A stretch of DNA of 64,000 bases, taken from positions 310,001-374,000 of the forward strand of contig NZ_BCFL01000016.1 in the NCBI RefSeq assembly GCF_002217755.1, given 5' to 3'. The stretch is from Streptomyces hyaluromycini. GTDB taxonomy: Bacteria; Actinomycetota; Actinomycetes; Streptomycetales; Streptomycetaceae. Position 1 is the first letter of the stretch. Each line of letters opens with the position of its first letter. Positions 57,662 through 64,000 of the stretch are shown here, piece by piece. The translations under genes and the position numbers were made by a program. The notes under the pieces were generated by a model. That model made no database searches. It saw nothing but the letters and a program-made list of their open reading frames with translations, and had not been told where the DNA came from.

Positions 57662-59290
57662 TCATTGCTTGACGGGGGTGCCGCCGTTCATGCCGAAACG
57701 TGCGGAGCACTGTTCGTCGGATCGGTCGCTCGCGTTCCAGACGCAGATCCACATCGTGTGGCCGACGTCGGAGATGAAACTCGTCTTGGCAGCACCCCAG
57801 TTGGCCTGGAACGTGTACGCGATGCCGTCGCTGCGGTAGAGCTCGGCGCCGCAGCTCTGGTTCAGGGAGGTGTTGAGCACCCCTGCGAGTTCGCCGGAGC
57901 CGTTGTCGTCCAGCCAGGCGGAGCAAGCGGCGTCGTTGCCGAACCAGGAGGTGTCCGCCTCGGAGCCCTTGACCTGTGCCGGGTCGTCGCTGCCGTTGAC
58001 ACCGCTCATCGACGACGAGGTGAGGTGTTCGGCGGGTGCGGAGGACGCGGTGGTCGCGACGGTGCCGGAGGGCGAACTCCCGCCGGCCGCGCTCGGCGGG
58101 GCGGCCGTGTGCGTGCCGGCCGGGACGTCCGGGGTCGCGCGCGCGGACCTGGCGGTGGGCGACGCCGAACGGCTCGGGCTCGCGGAGGAGGTGTGTGCCG
58201 TCCCGGCCGCGGACTCGATACTGGCCGACGCGCTGCCGGACGGCTGCGCAGCGCCGTGCCGCGGGGAATCGGACGGGGTGAGTACGAACGCCGCGACGGC
58301 GCCGAGGGCGATCACTGCGGCGGTCGAGAGCAGCAGCAGGCGTTTGCGTGAGGGGCGAGGTAACACCGCGGACGGAGGCACGGTCCCGGGCGCCGGTTCC
58401 GCGTCCGGGTCCGGCGGCGGGACGGTGTCCAGCTTGCCGACGGGCGTCGCGGCGAAGGCACGTCGCGAGGCGATGCGGGACATGACCTCCGAAGGCCAGG
58501 AGGGCGGCGGAACGGGCAGGCGCGCGCGGGCCGCCTCCGTCACCTCGCCGGCGGTGGGGCGGGCTCCGGGGCCGGCCGCGAGACAGGACTCGACGACAGC
58601 GGCGAGGCCGGCGTCCACGGCACGCAGCGGCTCGACGTCGGCGACGACGCCGGGCGTGCGCCCCGAAGCCGCGAAGAGCAGGAGTGCCCCGAGCGAGTAG
58701 ACATCCGCGGGCGCGCCCACGTCCTCGTCCCCGGCCTGCTGTTCCGGTGCCGAGAATCCCTGCGTTCCGTAGCTGCCACCGCTCTTGGTGAGCCTCGCCT
58801 GGTCCGCGGCGCGCGCGATGCCGAAGTCGATGAGTTTCACGCCGTCCCGCACCAGCATGACGTTGCCGGGCTTGACGTCGCGGTGCGCGATCCCGCACGC
58901 GTGCACGTCCGACAGTTGGCCGGCCGCCTCGGCCAGCAGCAGCCACAGCGCCTCGGCGGGCAGCGGACCGCGCAGCCGGACCGCCTCGTCCACGGTGAGT
59001 CCGGGTACGTACTCGGCGGCGAACCAGGGACGTTCCGCCGTACCGTCGCTCGCCAGCACCCGCGGCCCGACCCCGGACGGCACCCGGTAGAGGATGCCGA
59101 CCTCGCGTTCGAAGCGCTCGCTGGAGACCAACCGCGGCCGGACGCGCTTGACGGCGGCATAGCCCTTGTCGGACGCCCCGAGGTAGACCTCGCCCATGCC
59201 TCCGACGCCGAGCAGGCCGATGATGGTGAAGCTGCCGATCTCCTGCGGATCGTCCGGGCCGAGCGGTTCGGCGATCGTGCTATCCACCAT
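57662..59290 (-). CDS. Membrane Ser/Thr protein kinase with exported Cys-containing domain
   Basis: The 542-residue protein has a cytoplasmic PknB-like kinase (about 20-265) with LLGVGGMGEVYLG, the ATP Lys in AAVKRV, catalytic loop HRDVKPGNVM, DFG and a GTQGFSAPEQ activation segment. A Pro-rich linker, one membrane span (RLLLLSTAAVIALGAVAAFVL), a long Ser/Thr/Ala-rich stalk and a terminal domain of about 95 residues with five Cys (ACSAW, QSCGAE, ICVW, EQCSA region) follow. There are no PASTA repeats, so the terminal domain probably senses some other extracellular signal. It diverges from the FHA gene, whose product may bind its phosphorylated targets. GGGGAA lies 6 bp before ATG 59290. Confidence 0.9.
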   Translation of the reverse strand: MVDSTIAEPLGPDDPQEIGSFTIIGLLGVGGMGEVYLGASDKGYAAVKRVRPRLVSSERFEREVGILYRVPSGVGPRVLASDGTAERPWFAAEYVPGLTVDEAVRLRGPLPAEALWLLLAEAAGQLSDVHACGIAHRDVKPGNVMLVRDGVKLIDFGIARAADQARLTKSGGSYGTQGFSAPEQQAGDEDVGAPADVYSLGALLLFAASGRTPGVVADVEPLRAVDAGLAAVVESCLAAGPGARPTAGEVTEAARARLPVPPPSWPSEVMSRIASRRAFAATPVGKLDTVPPPDPDAEPAPGTVPPSAVLPRPSRKRLLLLSTAAVIALGAVAAFVLTPSDSPRHGAAQPSGSASASIESAAGTAHTSSASPSRSASPTARSARATPDVPAGTHTAAPPSAAGGSSPSGTVATTASSAPAEHLTSSSMSGVNGSDDPAQVKGSEADTSWFGNDAACSAWLDDNGSGELAGVLNTSLNQSCGAELYRSDGIAYTFQANWGAAKTSFISDVGHTMWICVWNASDRSDEQCSARFGMNGGTPVKQ

Positions 59291-59447
59291 CAGCAGTTCC
59301 CCGGCCGCTCGCGCTCACGGCGGGCAGGCTATCCAACAAGTCAGGGCCCTGCAACGCGAGTTGACAGCGGCCATGCCCCAGGTGCGGGAGGACCGGTCCT
59401 CGGGGTGCGCTCATACACTGACGCGATCCGAGCCGGAGGTAGGCGAT

Positions 59448-60242
59448 ATGGCGTACGGAAACTTCCCACCCCAGATGCTGCCGCCGGGCAGTCCCTCCGA
59501 CAGGGTGCCCGCGGCGCCGCCGGGGACGATCTTCGTCCTGGGTCCGGAGGGCGGGTATGCGGTGCCGCCGCGCAGGTACACGCTGCTGTTCGGGCGCGAC
59601 CGCGAGGACGTGCATGTCCCGGTCGGTGTCGACGACCCGACCGTCAGCCGTCGGCACGGCGTGTTCACCTGCACGGGCACGGACGGCGACTGGTGGCTGC
59701 TCAACACCGGCAATCTGCCGGTCGAACTGCCCGACGGCGTGCTGATGCTCACCGGCCACAAGCGGCTCATCGAGTCCGGGTACACCCCGCTGGTGATCAA
59801 CTCGTCAAAGCGGCGTTCCCACCTGGTGGAGGTACGCGTCGTGGACGAGGACGACCGGCACCCCCGCTCCACCAGCGGTGCGGAGACCGTGGATCCCGAG
59901 ACGGTCTACGAACTCTCCCCGCAGGAGCGGCTGGTGCTCACCGCGCTCGCCCGGCGCTACCTAGAGGGCCACGACGCCTTCCCGCTCCCGCTGGCCTGGG
60001 AGGACACCGCCCGTCTGGTCAACGCCTCCCCTTACGCGACGAAGTCCTGGACCTACAAGTCGGTCGCGAACACGGTCGAGGACGTGCGCGAACGGCTGCA
60101 CCGCCGGGGCGTGCGCGGACTGCTGCGCGACGAGGTCGGCGAACCTGTCGGCTCGACACTCAGCGTCAACCTGATCAGAGAACTGCTGAAGACGGCGACG
60201 CTGAGTGCTCAGGACCTGGAGTTGCTGGCCGCCAGGGACTGA
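59448..60242 (+). CDS. FHA-domain protein with C-terminal helical (winged-helix-like) domain
   Basis: The 264-residue protein has a forkhead-associated domain (YTLLFGRDREDVHVPVGVDDPTVSRRHGVFTCTGTDGDWWLLNTGNLPVEL, about 43-93) with the Arg, SRRH and N residues that bind phosphothreonine peptides. A C-terminal region follows (LSPQERLVLTALARRYLEGHDAFPLPLAWEDTARLVNASPYATKSWTYKSVANTVEDVRERLHRRGVRGLL), predicted all-helical and reminiscent of a winged helix. GGAGGT lies 7 bp before ATG 59448. The divergent kinase gene suggests a kinase-FHA signalling pair. A DNA-binding role for the C-terminus is only inferred. Confidence 0.85.
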   Translation: MAYGNFPPQMLPPGSPSDRVPAAPPGTIFVLGPEGGYAVPPRRYTLLFGRDREDVHVPVGVDDPTVSRRHGVFTCTGTDGDWWLLNTGNLPVELPDGVLMLTGHKRLIESGYTPLVINSSKRRSHLVEVRVVDEDDRHPRSTSGAETVDPETVYELSPQERLVLTALARRYLEGHDAFPLPLAWEDTARLVNASPYATKSWTYKSVANTVEDVRERLHRRGVRGLLRDEVGEPVGSTLSVNLIRELLKTATLSAQDLELLAARD

Positions 60243-60256
60243 GCGGATCGCAGGCT

Positions 60257-60289
60257 GCGTGCCCCGGCCGGTCGTCGGCCGGGGCACGC
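60257..60289 (+). terminator. Bidirectional hairpin terminator
   Basis: GCGTGCCCCGGCC (60257-60269) pairs perfectly with GGCCGGGGCACGC (60277-60289), 13 bp with a 7-nt loop, between the convergent FHA and RHIM-motif genes. GGCGTTTCT follows on the plus strand. Confidence 0.85.
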
Positions 60290-60297
60290 GGCGTTTC

Positions 60298-60519
60298 TCA
60301 GCGTTCTGCCTCGGGCTCGGCTCCGGCGTTGTAGGTGACGTTCATGGTGCCGTGCCCGACCGCGAAGACGGCTGCCTGGTCCTCCGCCGAGATCTGCTGC
60401 TGCGGCTGCGGCCGTTCAGGGTGACGCGTCGTGTTCGTCACGCGGTTGTTGTCTCCGACGATGAAGGTGCCGGAGACGTCCCCGGTCTGGATGTCGCCGT
60501 GTGCGGATTCCGTGGGCAT
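60298..60519 (-). CDS. 73-residue RHIM-like motif protein
   Basis: The small protein carries GDVSGTFIVGDNNRV at residues 13-27, a match to the RHIM-like pattern (V/I)G..N.(V/L) known from mammalian RIPK proteins and from one family of bacterial amyloid signalling sequences. The same motif, GDVSGTMVIGSHNTV, occurs at the N-terminus of the NLR-like ATPase encoded 34 bp upstream. The C-terminal half has a Gln/Pro-rich linker and VFAVGHGTMNVTYNAG, which could be a second beta segment. No toxin or membrane segment is seen, so this is more likely an adaptor or regulator than a killing effector. GAAAGG lies 8 bp before ATG 60519. Confidence 0.75.
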   Translation of the reverse strand: MPTESAHGDIQTGDVSGTFIVGDNNRVTNTTRHPERPQPQQQISAEDQAAVFAVGHGTMNVTYNAGAEPEAER

Positions 60520-60553
60520 GGCCTGCCTTTCTTTCGGTGGGTCTCAGGGGAGG

Positions 60554-62983
60554 TCAGGCGCCGCAGTCGGTCTGCAGGCTGTCCGACGCCGAGTTCATCG
60601 CCGAGGCCTCGCTCGACGTGTCGACGTCGGAAGCTCCCGGATCGTTCTCGTACGACTGGTACTGACTCCGGATCTGCTGAGTGGCGGTCAGCATGGCGTT
60701 GAGATCCGACTCCACCGAGCTGTCCTGAGCTTGCGAGACGGCCCCCTGCAGCGTGGACTCGACGGAGTCCAGGTCGCTGATGACGGCGCCGACCTCCGAG
60801 AGCAACGTGCTGTCGTCGGGAGCGGAGGATGTCTCGCCCGCGTTGTAGGCGTCCATGTCGCTGTTGTACGAGTCGACCGCGTCGGACGCGATGGCCGCGT
60901 CGGTGTTGAACTGCTGGGTCTCCGACGACAGTTCGGGGATCACGGTCGCGCACACGGGATCGACACCGGGCGAGGTGCCGTCGGAGGTACCGCCGGAGGT
61001 GTCGTCGGAGGTGTCGTCGGAGGTGTCGTCGATCGGGCTTGGCGTACTGAAGGGGTTCGAGGTGGCGGCCGGAGACGGATTCGGCTGATCGTTCGCGGAG
61101 ACCATGACACCCACGCCCAGCACGGCCGCGAGGCCGAGCGTGCAGGCGAGGGCCAGTCCCGATACTCCGCTCTTGACGACTGTCGCACCGGCGGCGACCC
61201 CCGTGTGGCCTGTACTCGCCGCGGTCGTCGTGGTGCTCCCAGCGGGCGTCGACGAGGTGACGGAAGAGTGCGCCGGCGAGAGGTCGATCCGCTGAGGAAC
61301 GGGTGCGGCCGAGTGTGCGCCGGCCGTGTTGACGGCGACGTGCGACCGCGCGGAGGCGTGGGAGAGGTCGACCACCGGCCTCGCCACGTGCGCCGGAGCA
61401 GAAGCGGTGGACGTGGAGACGGTCGAGTGGGCGATGGCCTGCGTGTGGACCGCGCCGTGCGCCGGAGCGACCGGGTGGACCAGCGGTGCGGGGACCGGCG
61501 GTGTGGCAATCGGCGGGGCGGTGGCCGACGCCGCGCCGGCGACCTGGTGGGCCGCCGAGTGCGCGTGCAGGGCGGTGAGTTCGTGCCACAGCACCTCCGC
61601 CTCCAGCACCAGGGCCGTCGTCTGCGCGACCCGCCCGATCGCCTTCCGGCGGGTGCGCGCCTCGCGCAGGAAGTACTCCTCAGCCTCCTCGTCCCCCGCG
61701 CTCTTCGCCGCTGCCCAGCCGACACCGAGCAGGCTGCCCCACGCGTCGAACTGCCGGGACAGTGCGAGTTTCGGCGAGGCGGCACGGGCCAGCGCCGCGC
61801 CCAGCTGCGCGTGTCCGGTCTTCTCCGCTCGCAGCACCGCGACGTCCAGGGCCTGGAAGTGTGCCGCGACGTCGTCCGGAGTGGTGTCCCCGGCCTCGAC
61901 CCACGCGGTGAGCGTCCGGCAGAGCCGATCGGCGGGGAAGACGGTCCTCCGCATGGTCAGCACGCACTCGGCGACGTCCGGCGGACAGCTGTAGCCGGTC
62001 TCCGAGGCGAGCAGCAGGCCGTGTCGCACCAGACCGCCGGCGAGCGCGTCGGTGTCCGGCAGGCCGAGCAGATCATTGAGATGCCGGGCGGCCAACTCGG
62101 CGCCGGACAGCGAACCGAGCAGGTACAGCAGGTCGCGCTCCTGCGGCCGGAGCCTGTTCAGCAGCGCGGGAAGCAGTTCGGGGAGATCGGCGATGCCCGG
62201 CAGGCCCTTGCCGGTCGCGGCCGACAGGGCGATGCGCCGCAGCCGGAGCGGGTTGCCGTCCACCGCGTCGCACAGCGCTTCCACGATCGGCGCCTCGTCG
62301 GGCCGCAACTCGCGGGAGAGCAGCGCCTCCACCAGTTCCGCCGCCGCCGAGGCCGTCAGCCCTTCGAGGCGGATCGCGTGCACACCGTCGACCGCGGACC
62401 GCTGCTGCGAGGTGAAGACGAACGTGGACTGCCCGGCCATGTCGAGGAGTCGGCGCAGGTCCTTCTCGTCGAGTCCCGCGTCGTCCAGGTAGATCCGCAG
62501 CCGCAGGGTCTTCAGATGCTCCTTCAGCACCTCCGACGAAGGCTTGTAGTTCGGCGCGTCGAAGCTGATGTCGAAAATCGCCTGAGCGATGTCATCAGCC
62601 GTACGTCCGCCGGCCTCGACATAGGCCACGCCTTCGGGTCCGCGCGGCATCTCGCACGCGAGGTGGCGCAGCAGCGCACTCTTGCCGACCCCTGACGCGC
62701 CCCAGACCTGCACCAACTGCCGTGCGTCGATCGCCTGTCGCAGTAGGTGCACATCCCGCGCCCGTCCGATCAGCGGCTCGGCGGCGGACCGCGGCAGCTG
62801 GGATATCGGCTGACGCCTGACCGGATCCGGCAGCCGTCCCCCGTGCACGGTGATGGTCGAACCGGACTCGGCGGTGATCCTCAGACTGCTCACGGTGTTG
62901 TGGCTGCCTATGACCATCGTTCCGGACACGTCGCCGGCCCGGATCCGCCCGGAATCCTCCGGAGCACCGTTGTTCTCTGACAT
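60554..62983 (-). CDS. NLR/STAND-like ATPase with N-terminal RHIM-like motif and membrane span
   Basis: The 809-residue protein begins with RHIM-like GDVSGTMVIGSHNTV (17-31), then an IGR segment (LIGRARDV) and a P-loop NTPase with Walker A GASGVGKSALL (about 95-105) and Walker B-like RIYLDDAG (about 157). After it come sensor-like helices (FVFTSQQR, LEGLTASAAAELVEALL) and a helical region to about 500. A His/Ala/Thr-rich linker, one membrane span (LALACTLGLAAVLGVGVMV, about 608-630) and a Ser/Asp-rich exported tail with helical heptads and two Cys follow. This is the architecture of signal-transducing STAND ATPases, here tethered to the membrane. The motif shared with the downstream protein implies homotypic assembly. 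The Crp-type gene lies 81 bp upstream. Confidence 0.85.
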   Translation of the reverse strand: MSENNGAPEDSGRIRAGDVSGTMVIGSHNTVSSLRITAESGSTITVHGGRLPDPVRRQPISQLPRSAAEPLIGRARDVHLLRQAIDARQLVQVWGASGVGKSALLRHLACEMPRGPEGVAYVEAGGRTADDIAQAIFDISFDAPNYKPSSEVLKEHLKTLRLRIYLDDAGLDEKDLRRLLDMAGQSTFVFTSQQRSAVDGVHAIRLEGLTASAAAELVEALLSRELRPDEAPIVEALCDAVDGNPLRLRRIALSAATGKGLPGIADLPELLPALLNRLRPQERDLLYLLGSLSGAELAARHLNDLLGLPDTDALAGGLVRHGLLLASETGYSCPPDVAECVLTMRRTVFPADRLCRTLTAWVEAGDTTPDDVAAHFQALDVAVLRAEKTGHAQLGAALARAASPKLALSRQFDAWGSLLGVGWAAAKSAGDEEAEEYFLREARTRRKAIGRVAQTTALVLEAEVLWHELTALHAHSAAHQVAGAASATAPPIATPPVPAPLVHPVAPAHGAVHTQAIAHSTVSTSTASAPAHVARPVVDLSHASARSHVAVNTAGAHSAAPVPQRIDLSPAHSSVTSSTPAGSTTTTAASTGHTGVAAGATVVKSGVSGLALACTLGLAAVLGVGVMVSANDQPNPSPAATSNPFSTPSPIDDTSDDTSDDTSGGTSDGTSPGVDPVCATVIPELSSETQQFNTDAAIASDAVDSYNSDMDAYNAGETSSAPDDSTLLSEVGAVISDLDSVESTLQGAVSQAQDSSVESDLNAMLTATQQIRSQYQSYENDPGASDVDTSSEASAMNSASDSLQTDCGA

Positions 62984-63064
62984 CTGCTTCCCCCGTCCTC
63001 TCCAACGCCCGGGTCCCGGCACTCGGTCAGGCTGGCGCCGATCCGTCGTGCGAACCCGGCGTTA

Positions 63065-63799
63065 TTACGTGTTCGGCGAGATCGCCGGCGATCCGGCGGA
63101 CCCGGCCGCGACGGCGATCCGGGCGAGGTGATCCAGGTCGAGGATCGTGATCCTGCGGTAGCCGGTCACGACCGCGCCCGACTCCCGCAACGCCCGCAGG
63201 GCCTTGTGGATCGACGACTCGGCCGCGCCGACCAGGGTGGCCATCTCCGGCTGCGAAAGCGGGAGTTGGGCTTCGTTCCGGCCGGGACGCCCGTAGGTGA
63301 CGGCCAGGTGGTGCAGGATCCTGGCCAGCCGCCCGAGCACGTCGCAGCCGGTGAAGTCGACGATCCGGCCGGTCGCCGTGCGCAGCTTGGCCACCACGCT
63401 CGCGCTGAGTGCGCGTCCTATGGCGGGGTGCCGGTTCGTGCACTCCAGTAGTTCGGAGCGCAGGATGTAGCGGGCCAGCACCCTGCCGCAGGCGGTCACG
63501 GTGCCGATGCGCGGCTGACCGTCGATCCCGGCGAGCTCCCCGACCAGGTCCCCGGCCATCCGCACGGCCAGCAGCGCCTCACGGCCGTCCTGCGCGTGCG
63601 CGGTGACCTTCACCGTGCCGCCGAGCAGGAGCAGCGCGAAGACCGAGGTGTCGGCCTCGCGGATGGTGATCTGACCGGCCGGGTAGACCACGCGGTGGCC
63701 GAGTCCCAGCAGGATCGCGCGGTCGGCCTCGTCGACCTGGCCGAGCAGCCCGGCGGGCGGCCAGTAGACCGCGGCCCCGCGAACCCGTGTGTTGTTCAT
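63065..63799 (-). CDS. Crp/Fnr-family transcriptional regulator
   Basis: The 244-residue protein has an N-terminal cyclic-nucleotide-like beta-barrel (HRVVYPAGQITIREADTSVFALLLLGGTVKVTAHAQDGREALLAVRMAGDLVGELAGIDG) and a C-terminal winged helix (LSQPEMATLVGAAESSIHKALRALRESGAVVTGYRRITILD). The cAMP-binding Arg of classical Crp (RSA) is not evident, so another or no ligand is likely. AGAGG lies 8 bp before ATG 63799. It is upstream of the NLR-like gene on the same strand and may control the NLR/RHIM pair. Confidence 0.9.
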   Translation of the reverse strand: MNNTRVRGAAVYWPPAGLLGQVDEADRAILLGLGHRVVYPAGQITIREADTSVFALLLLGGTVKVTAHAQDGREALLAVRMAGDLVGELAGIDGQPRIGTVTACGRVLARYILRSELLECTNRHPAIGRALSASVVAKLRTATGRIVDFTGCDVLGRLARILHHLAVTYGRPGRNEAQLPLSQPEMATLVGAAESSIHKALRALRESGAVVTGYRRITILDLDHLARIAVAAGSAGSPAISPNT

Positions 63800-63914
63800 C
63801 GGCCACACCTCTCTCCTCGTTCGGCCGAAACCGCACAAGCCGTATTAGTAGCCGTTCTACCCGAGGACCCCTCCTCTACGGTCTCGTCAATCATCTGGTC
63901 GGCACCGGATAACC

Positions 63915-63947
63915 GGTCCGGCAAATCGATCTTCGAATTGCCGGACC
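63915..63947. promoter_or_regulatory. Perfect inverted repeat upstream of the Crp-type gene
   Basis: GGTCCGGCAA (63915-63924) and TTGCCGGACC (63938-63947) form a 10-bp perfect inverted repeat with a 13-nt centre that itself contains TCGA..TCGA. It lies 116 bp upstream of the Crp-type start. It may be an operator or the terminator of a gene beyond the window. The 200 bp from 63800 to 64000 contain no convincing gene. Confidence 0.5.
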
Positions 63948-64000
63948 TCGTCGTGATCGCGGAGGGATTGTGAATCCGAGGTATGAATACCGAGCCCTGC

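Noticed and set aside
57662..63799. Named phage-defence system
   Set aside because: No nuclease, TIR, pore or other known effector domain was recognised, so I only propose a signalling block.

Overview
The window is high-GC actinobacterial DNA with the codon use, GTG starts, 4-bp start/stop overlaps and gene families of Streptomyces. The backbone order (GGDEF/EAL gene, ligA, MetE-like gene, LOG-family gene, mnmA, amidase, cysteine desulfurase, oligopeptide ABC transporter, SseB pair, gcvT-gcvH-glyA-sdaA) matches, as I remember it, the S. coelicolor segment from about SCO5495 down to SCO5469. Several accessory blocks interrupt it.

Region by region. 1-4415: a truncated membrane c-di-GMP enzyme, ligA and a MetE-like gene, all on the minus strand. 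4690-7237: a compact cassette of two cytochrome P450 genes flanking a 28-codon gene whose product ends in YGQFWYLYHHI. It looks like a P450-modified ribosomal peptide (RiPP) cluster, with a hairpin just after the precursor gene. 7349-10893: an SDR, a LOG protein, DUF427, mnmA and an exported amidase. 11117-15103: three exported proteins, namely a Tat multicopper oxidase, a seven-repeat FG-GAP propeller protein and a Tat FGE-like protein lacking one active-site Cys.

15437-34406 is a catabolic island. It holds four SDRs, two FAH-fold hydrolases, two amidohydrolases, a type-B carboxylesterase, a carboxymuconolactone-decarboxylase-like protein, a covalent-FAD oxidase, an SsuABC/TauABC-type importer and an HMG-CoA-lyase-like aldolase. 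A GntR/FadR-type regulator lies inside it. Nine copies of a TGTCGACA palindrome (one with a mismatch) sit in the five promoter gaps of this block, which suggests a single local regulon. A secreted beta-helix protein (23988-26027) is embedded in it. 34478-43084: an exported intradiol-dioxygenase-like protein, cysteine desulfurase, small membrane proteins, TetR, a lipoprotein, a thioesterase, a membrane esterase, a TRIC-type channel and an M1 peptidase.

43185-49892: a five-gene oligopeptide ABC transporter whose last ATPase carries an unusual acidic tail of ten 13-residue repeats. 50330-52850: two SseB proteins and a P-loop protein. 53059-57638: a tandem glycine riboswitch ahead of gcvT, gcvH, glyA and sdaA, a route from excess glycine to serine and pyruvate. 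57662-63799: a signalling block with a membrane Ser/Thr kinase, an FHA protein, a Crp-type regulator, an NLR/STAND-like ATPase and a 73-residue protein. The last two share a RHIM-like motif (GDVSGT..(V/I)G..N.V), which suggests amyloid-type homotypic signalling.

The two most unusual systems are the P450/precursor-peptide cassette and the RHIM-motif NLR pair. A family of interspersed repeats, all in one orientation, marks many gene junctions. No tRNA, rRNA, CRISPR array, transposase or integrase was recognised.
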